Source: Couchioplanes azureus (GTDB lineage Bacteria > Actinomycetota > Actinomycetes > Mycobacteriales > Micromonosporaceae). From it: 64,000 nucleotides of DNA. Position 1 is the first letter of the stretch. Each line of letters opens with the position of its first letter. Positions 26,099 through 35,005 of this stretch are shown piece by piece. The notes under the pieces were generated by a model. That model made no database searches, was not told the origin of the DNA, and saw only the letters and a list, made by a program, of their open reading frames with translations. The stretch is taken from positions 303,698 through 367,697 of the forward strand of contig NZ_BMQY01000006.1 in assembly GCF_014648355.1 (NCBI RefSeq), given 5' to 3'. A program made the position numbers and the translations under genes.

Positions 26099-27334
26099 TC
26101 AATTCCTCCGTTGATAGCCGAGGCCGTCCGAAGCCGCAGCCTCAGGATCCCATGCGTGGCCGGCCTCGATCGTCGCCGCGTGAGCCCTGCGGTAGCTCGG
26201 ATCCCCGGTACGGGCCATGAAATCGGACTCATACCGCTCGTGCCTCAGCAGATCGATGTCCGCGGGATGCGGCCGACCGTCCGCCAACCGCTGCCAAGCC
26301 TCCGCTATTCGGGGATTGGCAGCGAATCGGCCCATTTCGCCGGGCGGATAGGAATCCAGAAGATGCTGATCTCTGAATAGATGTTCTTTGATGCGGGCGA
26401 TGTCATCCGGGGTGAACCCGTATGGGCGGGCTGCCTCTGCCACAGCGGGAATCTCGTGGTCACTTGCCCGGATGCTGTCGTAAGCCTCGTCGGCCCATCG
26501 CATCTCATAGTCCATGTCGTTGCGAGGTCGGCGCACCTCCCCGCCCGTCTGGCGGACTCCACCAGCACTTTCCGCTCCGGAAGAATCCTGCCGGCCGCCG
26601 AGCTGATCGACGTTACGGGCAAGCCTGGCCATGGCGTCACCGAGCCGGCGGAGACTGGCCACCAGGGCCTTGAGCCAACGAGCGATTCTCGCCGCCCAGG
26701 ACGCGCACAACGTCGTCACCTGCTCGACTACCAGCGGAGCGAGCGCGCCGAGCGACCCGGCCAGCTCAGCGGCGTAGACGATCAAGCGGGAGACGACCGT
26801 GGCGACGGCATCGCGAACCATGACCCGGACGGTGCCGATCAGCATGCCCGCCCCCTCGGTCATCAGCGCCATGGCCTCCGATGCCCGGCCGAGGGCCCGC
26901 AGAGACTGCGTCCGCCGGTCGGCGTGCATGCGGTAGGCATCGGCAGCCACCCCGCTCCACTCGCTGACGTCGTCCCGCACCGACCGGGCCAAGGAATCGG
27001 CTTCTTCGCCGAGCCTTCCGGCTACGTTGCGCCAGGTTGCGGCATGCGCGGCGATGTGCGCCGGGTTGCCGGCCAACCAGTCGAGCACTTCCGAGAGCGG
27101 CTTCACGTGCTCCAGCAGCCACGCGACGCCGTACTGCAGGAGCGCGCCGACCGGGTCCGACACGAAGGCAAGGGCGTCCAGGCCGGCGCTGACGGCACCC
27201 AAAGTCCCATCGATCCACGAGCCGCTCTGCACCCCGTGGGCGATCTGCTCGATGTCCTCCGCTATCCAGACCCCGGCCCACGGAGACGGACCGGTGTCAG
27301 CCGCTACGGCCACGAGCGGATTGGGCCGAGTCAC
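26099..27334 (-). CDS. WXG100-like type VII secretion substrate, probable polymorphic toxin
   Basis: A 411-residue protein whose N-terminal 150 residues are helical and include a WXG motif in SEWSGVAADAYR (W126-G128), the hairpin typical of type VII secretion targets. A hydrophobic stretch (about residues 165-215, MLIGTVRVMVRDAVATVV onward) and a short Ser/Gly-rich linker follow. The C-terminal domain (about 275-411, with IKEHLFRDQHLL, DIDLLRHERYESDFM and a final HAWDPEAAASDGLGY) is distinct and probably the effector; I cannot name its activity. GTG or ATG choice at 27334 gives ATGA coupling to the EspC-like gene. Confidence 0.75.
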   Translation of the reverse strand: MTRPNPLVAVAADTGPSPWAGVWIAEDIEQIAHGVQSGSWIDGTLGAVSAGLDALAFVSDPVGALLQYGVAWLLEHVKPLSEVLDWLAGNPAHIAAHAATWRNVAGRLGEEADSLARSVRDDVSEWSGVAADAYRMHADRRTQSLRALGRASEAMALMTEGAGMLIGTVRVMVRDAVATVVSRLIVYAAELAGSLGALAPLVVEQVTTLCASWAARIARWLKALVASLRRLGDAMARLARNVDQLGGRQDSSGAESAGGVRQTGGEVRRPRNDMDYEMRWADEAYDSIRASDHEIPAVAEAARPYGFTPDDIARIKEHLFRDQHLLDSYPPGEMGRFAANPRIAEAWQRLADGRPHPADIDLLRHERYESDFMARTGDPSYRRAHAATIEAGHAWDPEAAASDGLGYQRRN

Positions 27335-27645
27335 AGCCTGGCCTCGATGGCGGACAGCTCTGTGGCGCGCGCACGATCCGTGGCCTCATAGTTCTCAGCC
27401 ACCGCGTGCACCTTGCCACCTGTGTCAAGTAGGCCGTCGGCGGTGTCGGCGACCCCTTTGACGAGCACGTCCTGCAGAGCGCCCAGCATCACGGGCACCA
27501 TGGCGCACAGCCGGCCGTAGGCGCCGGCGTCGGCCCGCACTGCCTGACCCGCCTGCCGTGCCGCCGCCACCCGATCCGCGACGGCCTCGACGTGCCGCGC
27601 GTGCGCCATGAGGTCTGCGGGCCGAACAACGAGGTCGTCAGGCAC
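27331..27645 (-). CDS. EspC-like type VII secretion helper
   Basis: A 104-residue helical protein resembling the ESX EspC family (PF10824): the N-terminus DDLVVRPADLMAHARHVEAVADRV forms the first helix, and the second half is another long helix. Such proteins are co-secreted partners or heterodimer halves for larger WXG/LXG substrates. It overlaps the YbaB-like gene by eight bases and the toxin gene by four, so the three are made together. Confidence 0.8.
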   Translation of the reverse strand: MPDDLVVRPADLMAHARHVEAVADRVAAARQAGQAVRADAGAYGRLCAMVPVMLGALQDVLVKGVADTADGLLDTGGKVHAVAENYEATDRARATELSAIEARL

Positions 27646-28012
27646 TTTTCAGGCTCTTCGCGTACGAGGCGAGCACCGCCCGCCCGGTTTCGGTGTCCAC
27701 ACCCACGGTGTCGGCGACCACGGACTCCGCCTTGTCGCGTAGCGCGGCACGGGCCGAGCCGATGGTGGCCAGAATCTCGCGGGCGGTTCGCGCCGCGGAC
27801 TGCTGCCGGATCCCCTCGTCCAGACGGATGTCCGTGACCACGCCGGAGGAATCCACCGTCAGCTCGACCAGGTTGTCAGAGCTTCGCGCGGAGGCGGTCA
27901 AGTGGGCCATCCTGCGCGCCAGCTCCCTACCCTGAGCTGCGCGCTTTTCGATTTCCTCCTGCCAGTCGTCGATGAGACGCTCGGCGCCACCCAGATTCTG
28001 CCCGTCGAACAC
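27638..28012 (-). CDS. YbaB/EbfC-like protein of a type VII secretion module
   Basis: A 124-residue protein with the YbaB/EbfC pattern: a long N-terminal helix followed by the strand pair LVELTVDSSGVVTDIRLDEG and a C-terminal helix. Stand-alone YbaB binds nucleoid DNA; in ESX loci related proteins (EspL type) act as chaperone-like partners of secreted substrates. Being first in an EspC-toxin operon favours the second role here. The promoter should lie in the gap before the DHFR-like copy 2. Confidence 0.75.
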   Translation of the reverse strand: MFDGQNLGGAERLIDDWQEEIEKRAAQGRELARRMAHLTASARSSDNLVELTVDSSGVVTDIRLDEGIRQQSAARTAREILATIGSARAALRDKAESVVADTVGVDTETGRAVLASYAKSLKSA

Positions 28013-28080
28013 GGCACCCCCGGCTCCGTCAGCTCTTCACCGAAGCCTCAGTATCGCCCGCTGAACCGGCCGGCGGCGTG

Positions 28081-28100
28081 CCGCGCCGCCCGCGGCGCGG
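28081..28100. other. GC-rich hairpin between the toxin operon and DHFR-like copy 2
   Basis: CCGCGCCG-CCCG-CGGCGCGG is a perfect 8-bp stem with a four-base loop in the divergent gap, 86-105 bases before the downstream start. It has no T-run, so it may be a boundary or leader element and not a classical terminator. Confidence 0.4.
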
Positions 28101-28185
28101 GCGTGGGCGGGACTGGTGGCGGGATCGCGGCTGTCCTGGGCCGATCCGACCCTTTTGTCGGCTGCGTCATGGCATGGTGTTTGTC

Positions 28186-28854
28186 GTGGCGAAGACTCAG
28201 TACTACACGGCGACCAGCATCGACGGCTTCACCGCGGATGTGGACAATTCGCTTGAATGGCTGTTCGAGGTCGATGAGGGGACGGACAACCCCTTCGGCG
28301 CGTTCTTCTCCAACGTCGGTGCCTTCGCGATGGGCGCGACGACGTACGAGTGGGTGGTGGCGAACGACAACGTCATCGAGGAGCCCGAGAACTGGCACGA
28401 CATGTACGGCGACGTGCCCTGCTGGGTCTTCACCCATCGCGAGCTGCCCCTTGTGCCCGACGCCAACATCTTCATGGTCAGCGGCGACGTGCGCCGGGTT
28501 CACCAGGCGATGATGGTGGCCGCCCAGGGGCGCAACGTGTGGCTCGCCGGGGGCGGGGATCTGGTGGCCGAGTTCGCCGACGCCGGGCTGCTGGACGAGA
28601 TCATCCTCGCCGTCGCACCGGTGATGCTCGGTGGCGGCACTCCGCTGCTGCCTCGACGGCTCTCCGCCGAGCAGCTCGCCCTGACCAACGTCACGCAGAT
28701 GGGCCAGTTCGCCTACCTGTCCTATGCGGTGGGGACGCTCGCGAACCTCGGCCGCCACATGGCCGCGGACTTCCTCTCCAGCTCCACCCCGCTGGGGCTG
28801 CCCTGGGACCAGCCCGACCGGCCCGCCGAGCGTCTCGGGCGGCCCCTCGGCTAG
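28186..28854 (+). CDS. RibD C-terminal / dihydrofolate reductase-like protein (copy 2)
   Basis: A 222-residue paralogue of the protein at 25159. Both share KTQYYTATSIDGF, DNPFGAFF, VGAFAMGATTY, a WVFTHR block and ADAGLLDEIIL. This copy has about 35 extra C-terminal residues (HMAADFLSSSTPLGLPWDQP). GTG at 28186 aligns exactly with the start of copy 1; an ATG at 28174 is an in-frame alternative, and neither has a good ribosome binding site. It is probably an NADPH-dependent reductase with unknown substrate. It overlaps the convergent FAD oxidoreductase gene by four bases. Confidence 0.9.
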   Translation: MAKTQYYTATSIDGFTADVDNSLEWLFEVDEGTDNPFGAFFSNVGAFAMGATTYEWVVANDNVIEEPENWHDMYGDVPCWVFTHRELPLVPDANIFMVSGDVRRVHQAMMVAAQGRNVWLAGGGDLVAEFADAGLLDEIILAVAPVMLGGGTPLLPRRLSAEQLALTNVTQMGQFAYLSYAVGTLANLGRHMAADFLSSSTPLGLPWDQPDRPAERLGRPLG

Positions 28855-30053
28855 CCGAGGTCCTGCCGGCTCGCCATGTCGAGCTCGGCGCTGATCTCCG
28901 GCGGCGCGGCGATCGCCACGCAGCGGCCGCCGCGCGCCAGCAGGACCCCCCGGACCGCGTCCAGGACACGCTCGGTGTGCGCCAAGCCCAGGCTGGCCGG
29001 CAGCGCCGCGTGGACGATTCCTCGCCCTGCCGCGCCGCGCACCGGCACCGGCGTGCCCGCCACGTCCCGCAGCGCGAACACCGCCGCCTGCAGATCCGCC
29101 GTCGGGACCTCGATGCGCAGCGCCACGTCCGACGGACCGAACGGGTAGCGGCCCCACCAGGGCGGCGGCATCGATGTCGCCGCCGCCGGCGTCTCCAGCG
29201 CCCTCCGCAGCCGGGCCGCCCGGTCTGCCACCTCCGCCGGATCCCCCTCGAGCAGCACCGCGAGCGAGCCGGGCGGCACCGCGAGCGAGCCGGGCGGCAC
29301 CGCGAGCGAGCCGGGTTGTGCCGCGAGCGAGCCCGGCTTCGGCGCCGCCGGGAGGTCGATCTCGATCGCGCTCGGGGTCACCCGCTGAGCCAGGGTCTCC
29401 TGCACGAGGTCGTGGATGTCGCGGGGCGTGGTCACCGGCACGCTCACCCAGCGCCGGGCCGCCGGGACGGGCTCCAGGCGCATGTGCGCCGACAGAACCA
29501 CACCGCCGATCCCGGCCGGGCCGTCGAAGCCGTCCGACGTCCTGCGGTGGCCGTCCCTCGTCGCGTACGTGATGTGGTTGACCTGGTCGGCCGCCGTGCC
29601 GAAGCGGTGGCGCAGCGGGCCCGTCTCGTCGAGGGCGAGCATGCCGCCGAGGGTCGCGGCCGGCGAGGGTGGGTCGACCGCGAGGCGCTGGCCGCGCAGG
29701 GCCAGCGCCGCCTGGGCCGCGCGGACGGAGGTGCCGGCGGCGATCTCGGCCGTCATCAGCTCCACGTCGTGGTGCCGGATGCCGGCCAGGCGCCGCAGGT
29801 CGAGGAGCAGGTCGACGCCGGCCGGCGGGCTGCCCCAGTCGAGTTTGGACCCGGCGCCGCGCGGGACGACCGCCAGGCCGCGGCCGGTCGCCAGCCGCAG
29901 GGTGTCGGCGACCGCCTGGCCGGTCGCCGGGAAGGCGACGAAGCTGGCCCGGCGTCCGGCCACCGCGTCGGCCCGGCGTGCCGTGCGCGCGAAATCCGGG
30001 CCGCAGATGTCGATCAGGGCCCGGAGCAGCGGCTCCCGGGCAGGCAGATCCAT
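28851..30053 (-). CDS. FAD-binding oxidoreductase, glycolate oxidase GlcE-like
   Basis: This 400-residue flavoprotein has a PCMH-type FAD-binding N-terminal domain (TLRLATGRGLAVVPRGAGSK and the VDPPSPAATLGGMLA loop). The short C-terminal part resembles the GlcE subunit of glycolate oxidase. No GlcD or GlcF partner lies nearby, so an intact three-subunit enzyme cannot be argued. ATG at 30053 is chosen for its GGGGAGA nine bases upstream; ATGs at 30059 and 30062 are too close to that site. A 21-bp tandem repeat inserts PGSLAVP units in a surface loop near residue 240. Confidence 0.78.
   Translation of the reverse strand: MDLPAREPLLRALIDICGPDFARTARRADAVAGRRASFVAFPATGQAVADTLRLATGRGLAVVPRGAGSKLDWGSPPAGVDLLLDLRRLAGIRHHDVELMTAEIAAGTSVRAAQAALALRGQRLAVDPPSPAATLGGMLALDETGPLRHRFGTAADQVNHITYATRDGHRRTSDGFDGPAGIGGVVLSAHMRLEPVPAARRWVSVPVTTPRDIHDLVQETLAQRVTPSAIEIDLPAAPKPGSLAAQPGSLAVPPGSLAVPPGSLAVLLEGDPAEVADRAARLRRALETPAAATSMPPPWWGRYPFGPSDVALRIEVPTADLQAAVFALRDVAGTPVPVRGAAGRGIVHAALPASLGLAHTERVLDAVRGVLLARGGRCVAIAAPPEISAELDMASRQDLG
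29260..29343 (-). repeat. Four 21-bp in-frame tandem repeats
   Basis: Four consecutive 21-mers beginning GCGAGCGAGCC; the first two are identical and the last two carry a few substitutions. They encode PGSLA-type heptapeptides in the FAD oxidoreductase. The repeat can change length without frameshift. Confidence 0.9.
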
Positions 30054-30172
30054 CCCCATCATTCTCCCCTGCCGTCCGTCACCCCTGCGATCATCACCTC
30101 GCTCATCGTACACATGTTCTAATGAGCCCAGGAGCCAGGGCAGCGAGCGGCGCACCGGTAACGTGGACAATC

Positions 30173-32260
30173 GTGACGACCGAGATGCCCACGACCCCGC
30201 CCGCGGCACGCCAGGTTCCGACCGAGCGCACGTTCCACGGCGACACGGTCACGGACGAGTTCGCCTGGCTCGCCGAGAAGGAGAACCCGGAGACGATCGC
30301 CTACATCGAGGCGGAGAACGCGTGGACCCAGCGGGCCACCGCGCACCTCGAGAGCCTGCGGAACACGATCTTCGAGGAGATCAAGGGCCGCACCCAGGAG
30401 ACGGATCTGTCCGTGCCCCAGCGCAAGGGCGGCTACTGGTATTACACGCGCACGGTCGAGGGCAAGCAGTACGGCATCCAGTGCCGCGTCGCGGCCGCCC
30501 GGGACGAGGTGGACCCGCCCGCGACGGGTGACGGCGCGCCGCTGCCGGGCGAGGAGGTGCTGCTCGACGGCAACGAGCTCGCGGAGGGCAAGGACTTCTT
30601 CGCGCTGGGCACCTTCGATGTCACCCCGGACGGCGGCCGGCTGGCCTACTCGGTGGACTTCGACGGCGACGAGCGCTTCGTGCTCAAGGTCAAGGACCTG
30701 CGCACCGGCGAGACGCTGGCCGACGAGGTCCCGGACACCTTCTACGGCAGCGCCTGGTCCGCGGACGGCTCGACGCTGTTCTACATCACCGTCGACGAGG
30801 CCTGGCGCCCGCACCGCGTCTGGCGGCACGTGGTCGGGCAGCCCGCGGCGGACGACGTGATCGTCTTCGAGGAGCCGGACGAGCGGTTCTGGGTGGGCGT
30901 CGAGCTCTGCCGCAGCGAGAAGTTCATCGTCATCGACATCCACAGCAAGACCACGTCCGAGGTACGCGTCATCGCGGCCGACCGCCCCACGGCCGAGCCG
31001 GCGGTCATCCGCGACCGGGTCCAGAACGTCGAGTACTCGATCGAGCACCACGGTCACCGGTTCCTGGTCCTGCACAACGAGAACGCCGAGGACTTCGCGC
31101 TCGCGTACACGTCGGTGGACAACCCCGGCGACTGGGTGGAGCTGATCCCGCACACGCCGGGGACCCGGCTGGAGTCGGTCGACGCGTTCCAGCGGCACGT
31201 CGTCGTCTCGCTGCGCCGCGACGGGCTCACCGGGCTACGGGTCATCGCCGACGGCAGCACCGACTTCTACGACATGCAGTTCCCGGAGCCGCTCTACAGC
31301 GTCGGTCTCTCCGGCAACCCGGAGTACGACACCAACATCGTGCGGATCACCTACACGTCGATGGTCACGCCGGATTCGGTGTACGACGTGGACCTGATCA
31401 GCCGCGCGATGGTGCTGCGCAAGCGCAAGCCGGTGCTCGGCGGCTACGACCCGGACGCGTACGAGCAGTTCCGGGAGTGGGCGGTCGGCGACGACGGCAC
31501 GAAGATCCCGATCTCGGTCGTGGCGCGCAAGGGCACCCCGCGCAACGGTACGGCGCCGCTGCTGCTCTACGGCTACGGCTCGTACGAGATCAGCATCGAC
31601 CCGTACTTCTCCATCGCCCGCCTCTCCCTGCTGGACCGCGGCGTGGTCTACGCGATCGCCCACGTGCGAGGCGGCGGCGAGATGGGCCGGCGCTGGTACG
31701 AGGACGGCAAGATGCTGTGCAAGCGCAACACCTTCACCGACTTCGTGGCCTGCGCACGGTCCCTGGTGCGGGCGTCGTGGACCAGCCCCGAGCGGATCGT
31801 GGCCCGCGGCGGTTCGGCGGGCGGGCTGCTGATGGGCGCGGTCGCCAACCTGGCCCCGGAGGCGTTCGCCGGCATCGTGGCGCAGGTGCCGTTCGTCGAC
31901 CCGCTCACCTCCATCCTGGACCCGTCGCTGCCGTTGACGGTGACGGAGTGGGAGGAGTGGGGCAATCCGCTGGAGGATGCGGACGTCTACTCGTACATGA
32001 AGGCCTACAGCCCGTACGAGAACGTCGCGAAGGTGAAGTATCCGGCGATCCTGGCGGTGACCAGCCTGAACGACACCCGCGTGCTCTACCACGAGCCGGC
32101 CAAGTGGATCGCCCGCCTGCGCGCGACGGCGCCGGACGGCTCGTACCTGCTCAAGACCGAGATGGGCGCCGGCCACGGCGGGCCCAGCGGCCGCTACGAC
32201 TCCTGGAAGGAGGAGGCGTTCGTGATCGCCTGGATCCTGGACACGGTCGGCCTCGCCTGA
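30173..32260 (+). CDS. ptrB: Oligopeptidase B (S9A serine peptidase)
   Basis: A 695-residue prolyl-oligopeptidase-family enzyme: an N-terminal beta-propeller (about residues 70-410) gates a C-terminal alpha/beta-hydrolase domain. The catalytic residues are visible as S548 in GGSAGG, D634 in SLNDTRV and H668 in GAGHGG. The RGGGEMGRRWYEDGK segment is typical of oligopeptidase B, which cuts short peptides after basic residues in the cytoplasm. No signal peptide. GTG at 30173 gives a standard N-terminus without a clear ribosome binding site, so a leaderless mRNA is possible. It ends at a very strong hairpin. Confidence 0.93.
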   Translation: MTTEMPTTPPAARQVPTERTFHGDTVTDEFAWLAEKENPETIAYIEAENAWTQRATAHLESLRNTIFEEIKGRTQETDLSVPQRKGGYWYYTRTVEGKQYGIQCRVAAARDEVDPPATGDGAPLPGEEVLLDGNELAEGKDFFALGTFDVTPDGGRLAYSVDFDGDERFVLKVKDLRTGETLADEVPDTFYGSAWSADGSTLFYITVDEAWRPHRVWRHVVGQPAADDVIVFEEPDERFWVGVELCRSEKFIVIDIHSKTTSEVRVIAADRPTAEPAVIRDRVQNVEYSIEHHGHRFLVLHNENAEDFALAYTSVDNPGDWVELIPHTPGTRLESVDAFQRHVVVSLRRDGLTGLRVIADGSTDFYDMQFPEPLYSVGLSGNPEYDTNIVRITYTSMVTPDSVYDVDLISRAMVLRKRKPVLGGYDPDAYEQFREWAVGDDGTKIPISVVARKGTPRNGTAPLLLYGYGSYEISIDPYFSIARLSLLDRGVVYAIAHVRGGGEMGRRWYEDGKMLCKRNTFTDFVACARSLVRASWTSPERIVARGGSAGGLLMGAVANLAPEAFAGIVAQVPFVDPLTSILDPSLPLTVTEWEEWGNPLEDADVYSYMKAYSPYENVAKVKYPAILAVTSLNDTRVLYHEPAKWIARLRATAPDGSYLLKTEMGAGHGGPSGRYDSWKEEAFVIAWILDTVGLA

Positions 32261-32268
32261 GCGCGGGC

Positions 32269-32304
32269 GGCGCGGGGGCCCGGCCGGCGCCGGGCCCCCG
32301 CGCC
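32269..32304. terminator. Perfect 16-bp hairpin between convergent genes
   Basis: GGCGCGGGGGCCCGGC pairs without mismatch with 32289-32304 around the four-base loop CGGC. It lies between the ptrB stop and the convergent permease stop and would stop transcription from both sides, although no U-tract follows, as is common in high-GC actinobacteria. Confidence 0.8.
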
Positions 32305-32305
32305 G

Positions 32306-33781
32306 TCATCCGGCCCGGAGTTCCTCGAGGTTCGTGCTCGACCGCAGCACCAGCAGGCCGACGGCCGACACCACGAGCATGGCCAGCAGCGCGCCGCCAC
32401 CGAGCATGGCCAGCGTGTCCACCGGTACGGGGACCGTCACCGTCACCGGCGGGGGAGTGGGCAGCGCGACGGGGCTTGCGGTGCCCGCCCGGCAGGCGGC
32501 GTCGCAGATGGTGCCGGTCGGCCCCTCCACCGAGATCTCCGTGCCCATCAGCCGGGTGAGGCCGACGCCCGAGAGCAGGGCGAGCAGCACGGCCGGGACC
32601 AGCGGCGCGAGGGTGTGCCACAGCACCGCCTCGGACATCGTCCGGCGGGGCACCCCGACGGCGGCCAGCGCCGCGTAGGAGCGCCGCCGCGCCACGATGC
32701 TCTCGGCGAGCGTCACCAGCACCCCGGCGGCGGCGACCGCGATCCCGACGCCGACCGCCACCATGACCAGGTCGACGGCGCCGACGTAGAAGTCCTCGTC
32801 CTCCGCCAGCCCCATGGTGGAATCGGCGGGGAACATGGCGTTGTAGGCCGCGAAGGCGCGGAACTGCGTCTCGAGCTGCACCCGGTAGCCGAGCGCGATG
32901 GCGCCGGCGACCACTCCGGCCAGCAGGGCGGCGAAGGTCCGGCTGCCGCTCCAGGGATCCGCCATGAGCCGCCGGCCGGCGAGCAGCATCGCCGGGCGCG
33001 GGCCGAAGCGGTGCAGCAGGCGCCCGGCCGTGTGCGCGATCCAGCCGGTGCCGACCACGACGCCGATCATGGTGAGCGCCACCCCGCCGGTCAGGGCGGT
33101 GACCATCGCCTTGCCGCCGATGGACTCCAGGTGCCGCGGCAGCGCGAAGAGCACCAGCCCGGCGACGATCAGGGACCCGGGCCACGGCCACGGCGCCCGG
33201 TTCCGGGTCCGCCGGACCACGCCGAGCGGGCTGATCACGATCCGGCGCAGCAGCAGCGCGCCGATCACCCCGGCGGTCAGGGGCACGGCCAGCACGATCG
33301 CGGCGACGGGCAACGGCGGCGGGAAGACGTCGGTCGGCAGCAGCAGCCGGCCGGCCGCATCCCGGCGGTCGAGAAGGAGCCGCAGCAGCTGGAACACGCC
33401 GACGCCGGCCACCGCGCCGAGCAGGGCGGCGGCCACCGTCTCCGCGCTGGCGACGAGCACGGCCTGCCGCGGAGTCGCGCCGGCCAGCCGGATCGCGGCG
33501 AGACGCCGGTCGCGGGCCGGGGCGCCGAGCCGGATGCACTGCCCGGTGAGCGCGAGGACGGGCAGCGACAGCATGATCAGCGCGGTGGCGACGCCGGGGC
33601 GCAGACCGCTCTCGGCGAGCAGGGCGCTGGCGTATCCGGCCTCGCCCTCGACCGCCAGCACGGTCGCCGCGGCGAGCAGGGTCACCACGGCCAGAGCGGC
33701 ACTCAGTGCGGTCAGCCCGGTACGCAGGTGATCCGTGCGGTTGCCGGCGACCGCGAGCCGCAGCAGCGTGGTCGCCCTCAC
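32306..33781 (-). CDS. ABC transporter permease, FtsX/MacB type
   Basis: A 491-residue membrane protein with about eight to ten helices and two FtsX-like regions, the second with ARRRSYAALAAVGVPRRTM, a coupling-helix motif of MacB-type permeases. A Thr/Val/Pro-rich extracytoplasmic segment occupies about residues 425-455. It is coupled by a GTGA overlap to its ATPase gene. The PadR-ATPase-permease set typically exports peptides, antibiotics or lipids, or acts as a mechanotransmission pump. Substrate unknown. Confidence 0.9.
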   Translation of the reverse strand: MRATTLLRLAVAGNRTDHLRTGLTALSAALAVVTLLAAATVLAVEGEAGYASALLAESGLRPGVATALIMLSLPVLALTGQCIRLGAPARDRRLAAIRLAGATPRQAVLVASAETVAAALLGAVAGVGVFQLLRLLLDRRDAAGRLLLPTDVFPPPLPVAAIVLAVPLTAGVIGALLLRRIVISPLGVVRRTRNRAPWPWPGSLIVAGLVLFALPRHLESIGGKAMVTALTGGVALTMIGVVVGTGWIAHTAGRLLHRFGPRPAMLLAGRRLMADPWSGSRTFAALLAGVVAGAIALGYRVQLETQFRAFAAYNAMFPADSTMGLAEDEDFYVGAVDLVMVAVGVGIAVAAAGVLVTLAESIVARRRSYAALAAVGVPRRTMSEAVLWHTLAPLVPAVLLALLSGVGLTRLMGTEISVEGPTGTICDAACRAGTASPVALPTPPPVTVTVPVPVDTLAMLGGGALLAMLVVSAVGLLVLRSSTNLEELRAG

Positions 33782-34467
33782 GCGCTCGCCCCGATGCCCA
33801 GCCCGCTGGCGTCCACCACGCCGTCGCGCAGCACGATCTCCCGGTCCGCGTACGCGGCGATCTGCGCCTCGTGGGTGACCAGCAGGACCGACATGCCGCG
33901 CTCGCGGGCGACGTACACGATCTCGGTGAGCACCTGTTCGCCGGTGAGCACGTCGAGCGCGCCGGTCGGCTCGTCGGCGAACAGCACCTGCGGCTCGGTC
34001 ACCAGGGCCCGGGCGACCGCGCAGCGTTGCTGCTGACCACCGGACATCGCGCCGGGCAGCTCGTCGGCGAGCTCGCCGACCCCGAACCGGCCGAGCCACA
34101 GCGTCGCCGACCGGCGCGCCGCCCGCCGGGTCGCCCCCGCCAGCAGCAGCGGCAGGGCGACGTTCTCGGCCGCGGTCAGCTCCGGCACCAGCTGCCCGAA
34201 CTGGAAGAGCACCCCGAACTCGGTACGCCGCAGCCGCGAGCGGGCGGCTTCCGTCCAGAGGGTGAGGTCCTCGCCGCGGTAGCGCACCTCGCCGGAGTCG
34301 GGACGCAGGATGCCGGCGAGGCAGTGCAGGAGCGTGGACTTGCCGCATCCGCTCGGCCCGGTGACGGCGACGATCTCGCCCTCACCGACCTCGAGGTCGA
34401 CGCCGCGCAGCGCGGGGGTGGGGCCGTACGCCCGGTGCATCCCGGTGGCCCGGAGCAGAGCGTTCAT
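33778..34467 (-). CDS. ABC transporter ATP-binding protein, LolD/MacB type
   Basis: A 229-residue ATPase with Walker A GPSGCGKST, signature MSGGQQQRCAVARAL, Walker B VLFADEPTGALD and H-loop THEAQ, all intact. The EPTGALD variant is typical of the LolD/MacB/FtsE group, matching the FtsX-type permease that follows. Its start overlaps the PadR stop (ATGA). Confidence 0.95.
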   Translation of the reverse strand: MNALLRATGMHRAYGPTPALRGVDLEVGEGEIVAVTGPSGCGKSTLLHCLAGILRPDSGEVRYRGEDLTLWTEAARSRLRRTEFGVLFQFGQLVPELTAAENVALPLLLAGATRRAARRSATLWLGRFGVGELADELPGAMSGGQQQRCAVARALVTEPQVLFADEPTGALDVLTGEQVLTEIVYVARERGMSVLLVTHEAQIAAYADREIVLRDGVVDASGLGIGASA

Positions 34468-35000
34468 GTGTTCACCTCTCGATACAGCTCGGTGACCCGC
34501 TGCAGCGTGGTCTGCAGCCAGCGCAGGTCGGCGTCCAGGTGGACGATGGCGTAGTCGGCGGCGACGAGGTCCGCGACCGTGGCGTTGCGGTCGGTCTTCA
34601 CGGCGGTCAGCTCGCGCAGCCGGGCGGTGTGCGCCGCCCGCTGGGCGACCAGGTAGTCGGTGGCGGTGCCGGGATCGGCCACGAGCAGGCCGACCACGAC
34701 CTTGGCGAAGAGCGTGCTCGTCACGTACGGGGCGGGCGACTCCACGGTGGACAGCCACTCGGTGAGCCGGGCATGGCCGGAGCCGGTCAGGGCGTAGGAG
34801 GTCCGGTCCGGTCCGCCGTCGCGATCCTGGCCCCGCGGCTCGACCAGCCCGTCGCGCTCCAGCCGGCCGAGCGTGGCGTAGACCTGCCCGAAGGCGATCG
34901 GCTTGGCCCGGGGCAGGCGTTCGTCGTGGGCACGCTTGAGTTCGTACCCGTGCCGGGGCCCGGCGGCGAGCAAGCCCATCAACACGTACGGCGTCGACAT
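34464..35000 (-). CDS. PadR family transcriptional regulator
   Basis: A 178-residue PadR protein: an N-terminal winged helix (YVLMGLLAAGPRHGYELKRA ... VYATLGRLERDGLV) and a C-terminal helical dimerisation region. It is the first gene of the transporter operon, and a perfect 10-bp inverted repeat lies directly upstream of its ATG. PadR proteins of this class bind the transported drug or a phenolic compound and release the operator. ATG at 35000 is chosen; a GTG at 35009 would fall inside the operator. Confidence 0.93.
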   Translation of the reverse strand: MSTPYVLMGLLAAGPRHGYELKRAHDERLPRAKPIAFGQVYATLGRLERDGLVEPRGQDRDGGPDRTSYALTGSGHARLTEWLSTVESPAPYVTSTLFAKVVVGLLVADPGTATDYLVAQRAAHTARLRELTAVKTDRNATVADLVAADYAIVHLDADLRWLQTTLQRVTELYREVNT

Positions 35001-35005
35001 GGCGC

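Noticed and set aside
28081..28100. The GC hairpin as a terminal inverted repeat of the toxin island
   Set aside because: No matching copy is found at the other end (25726-25761), so it does not mark a transposon border.
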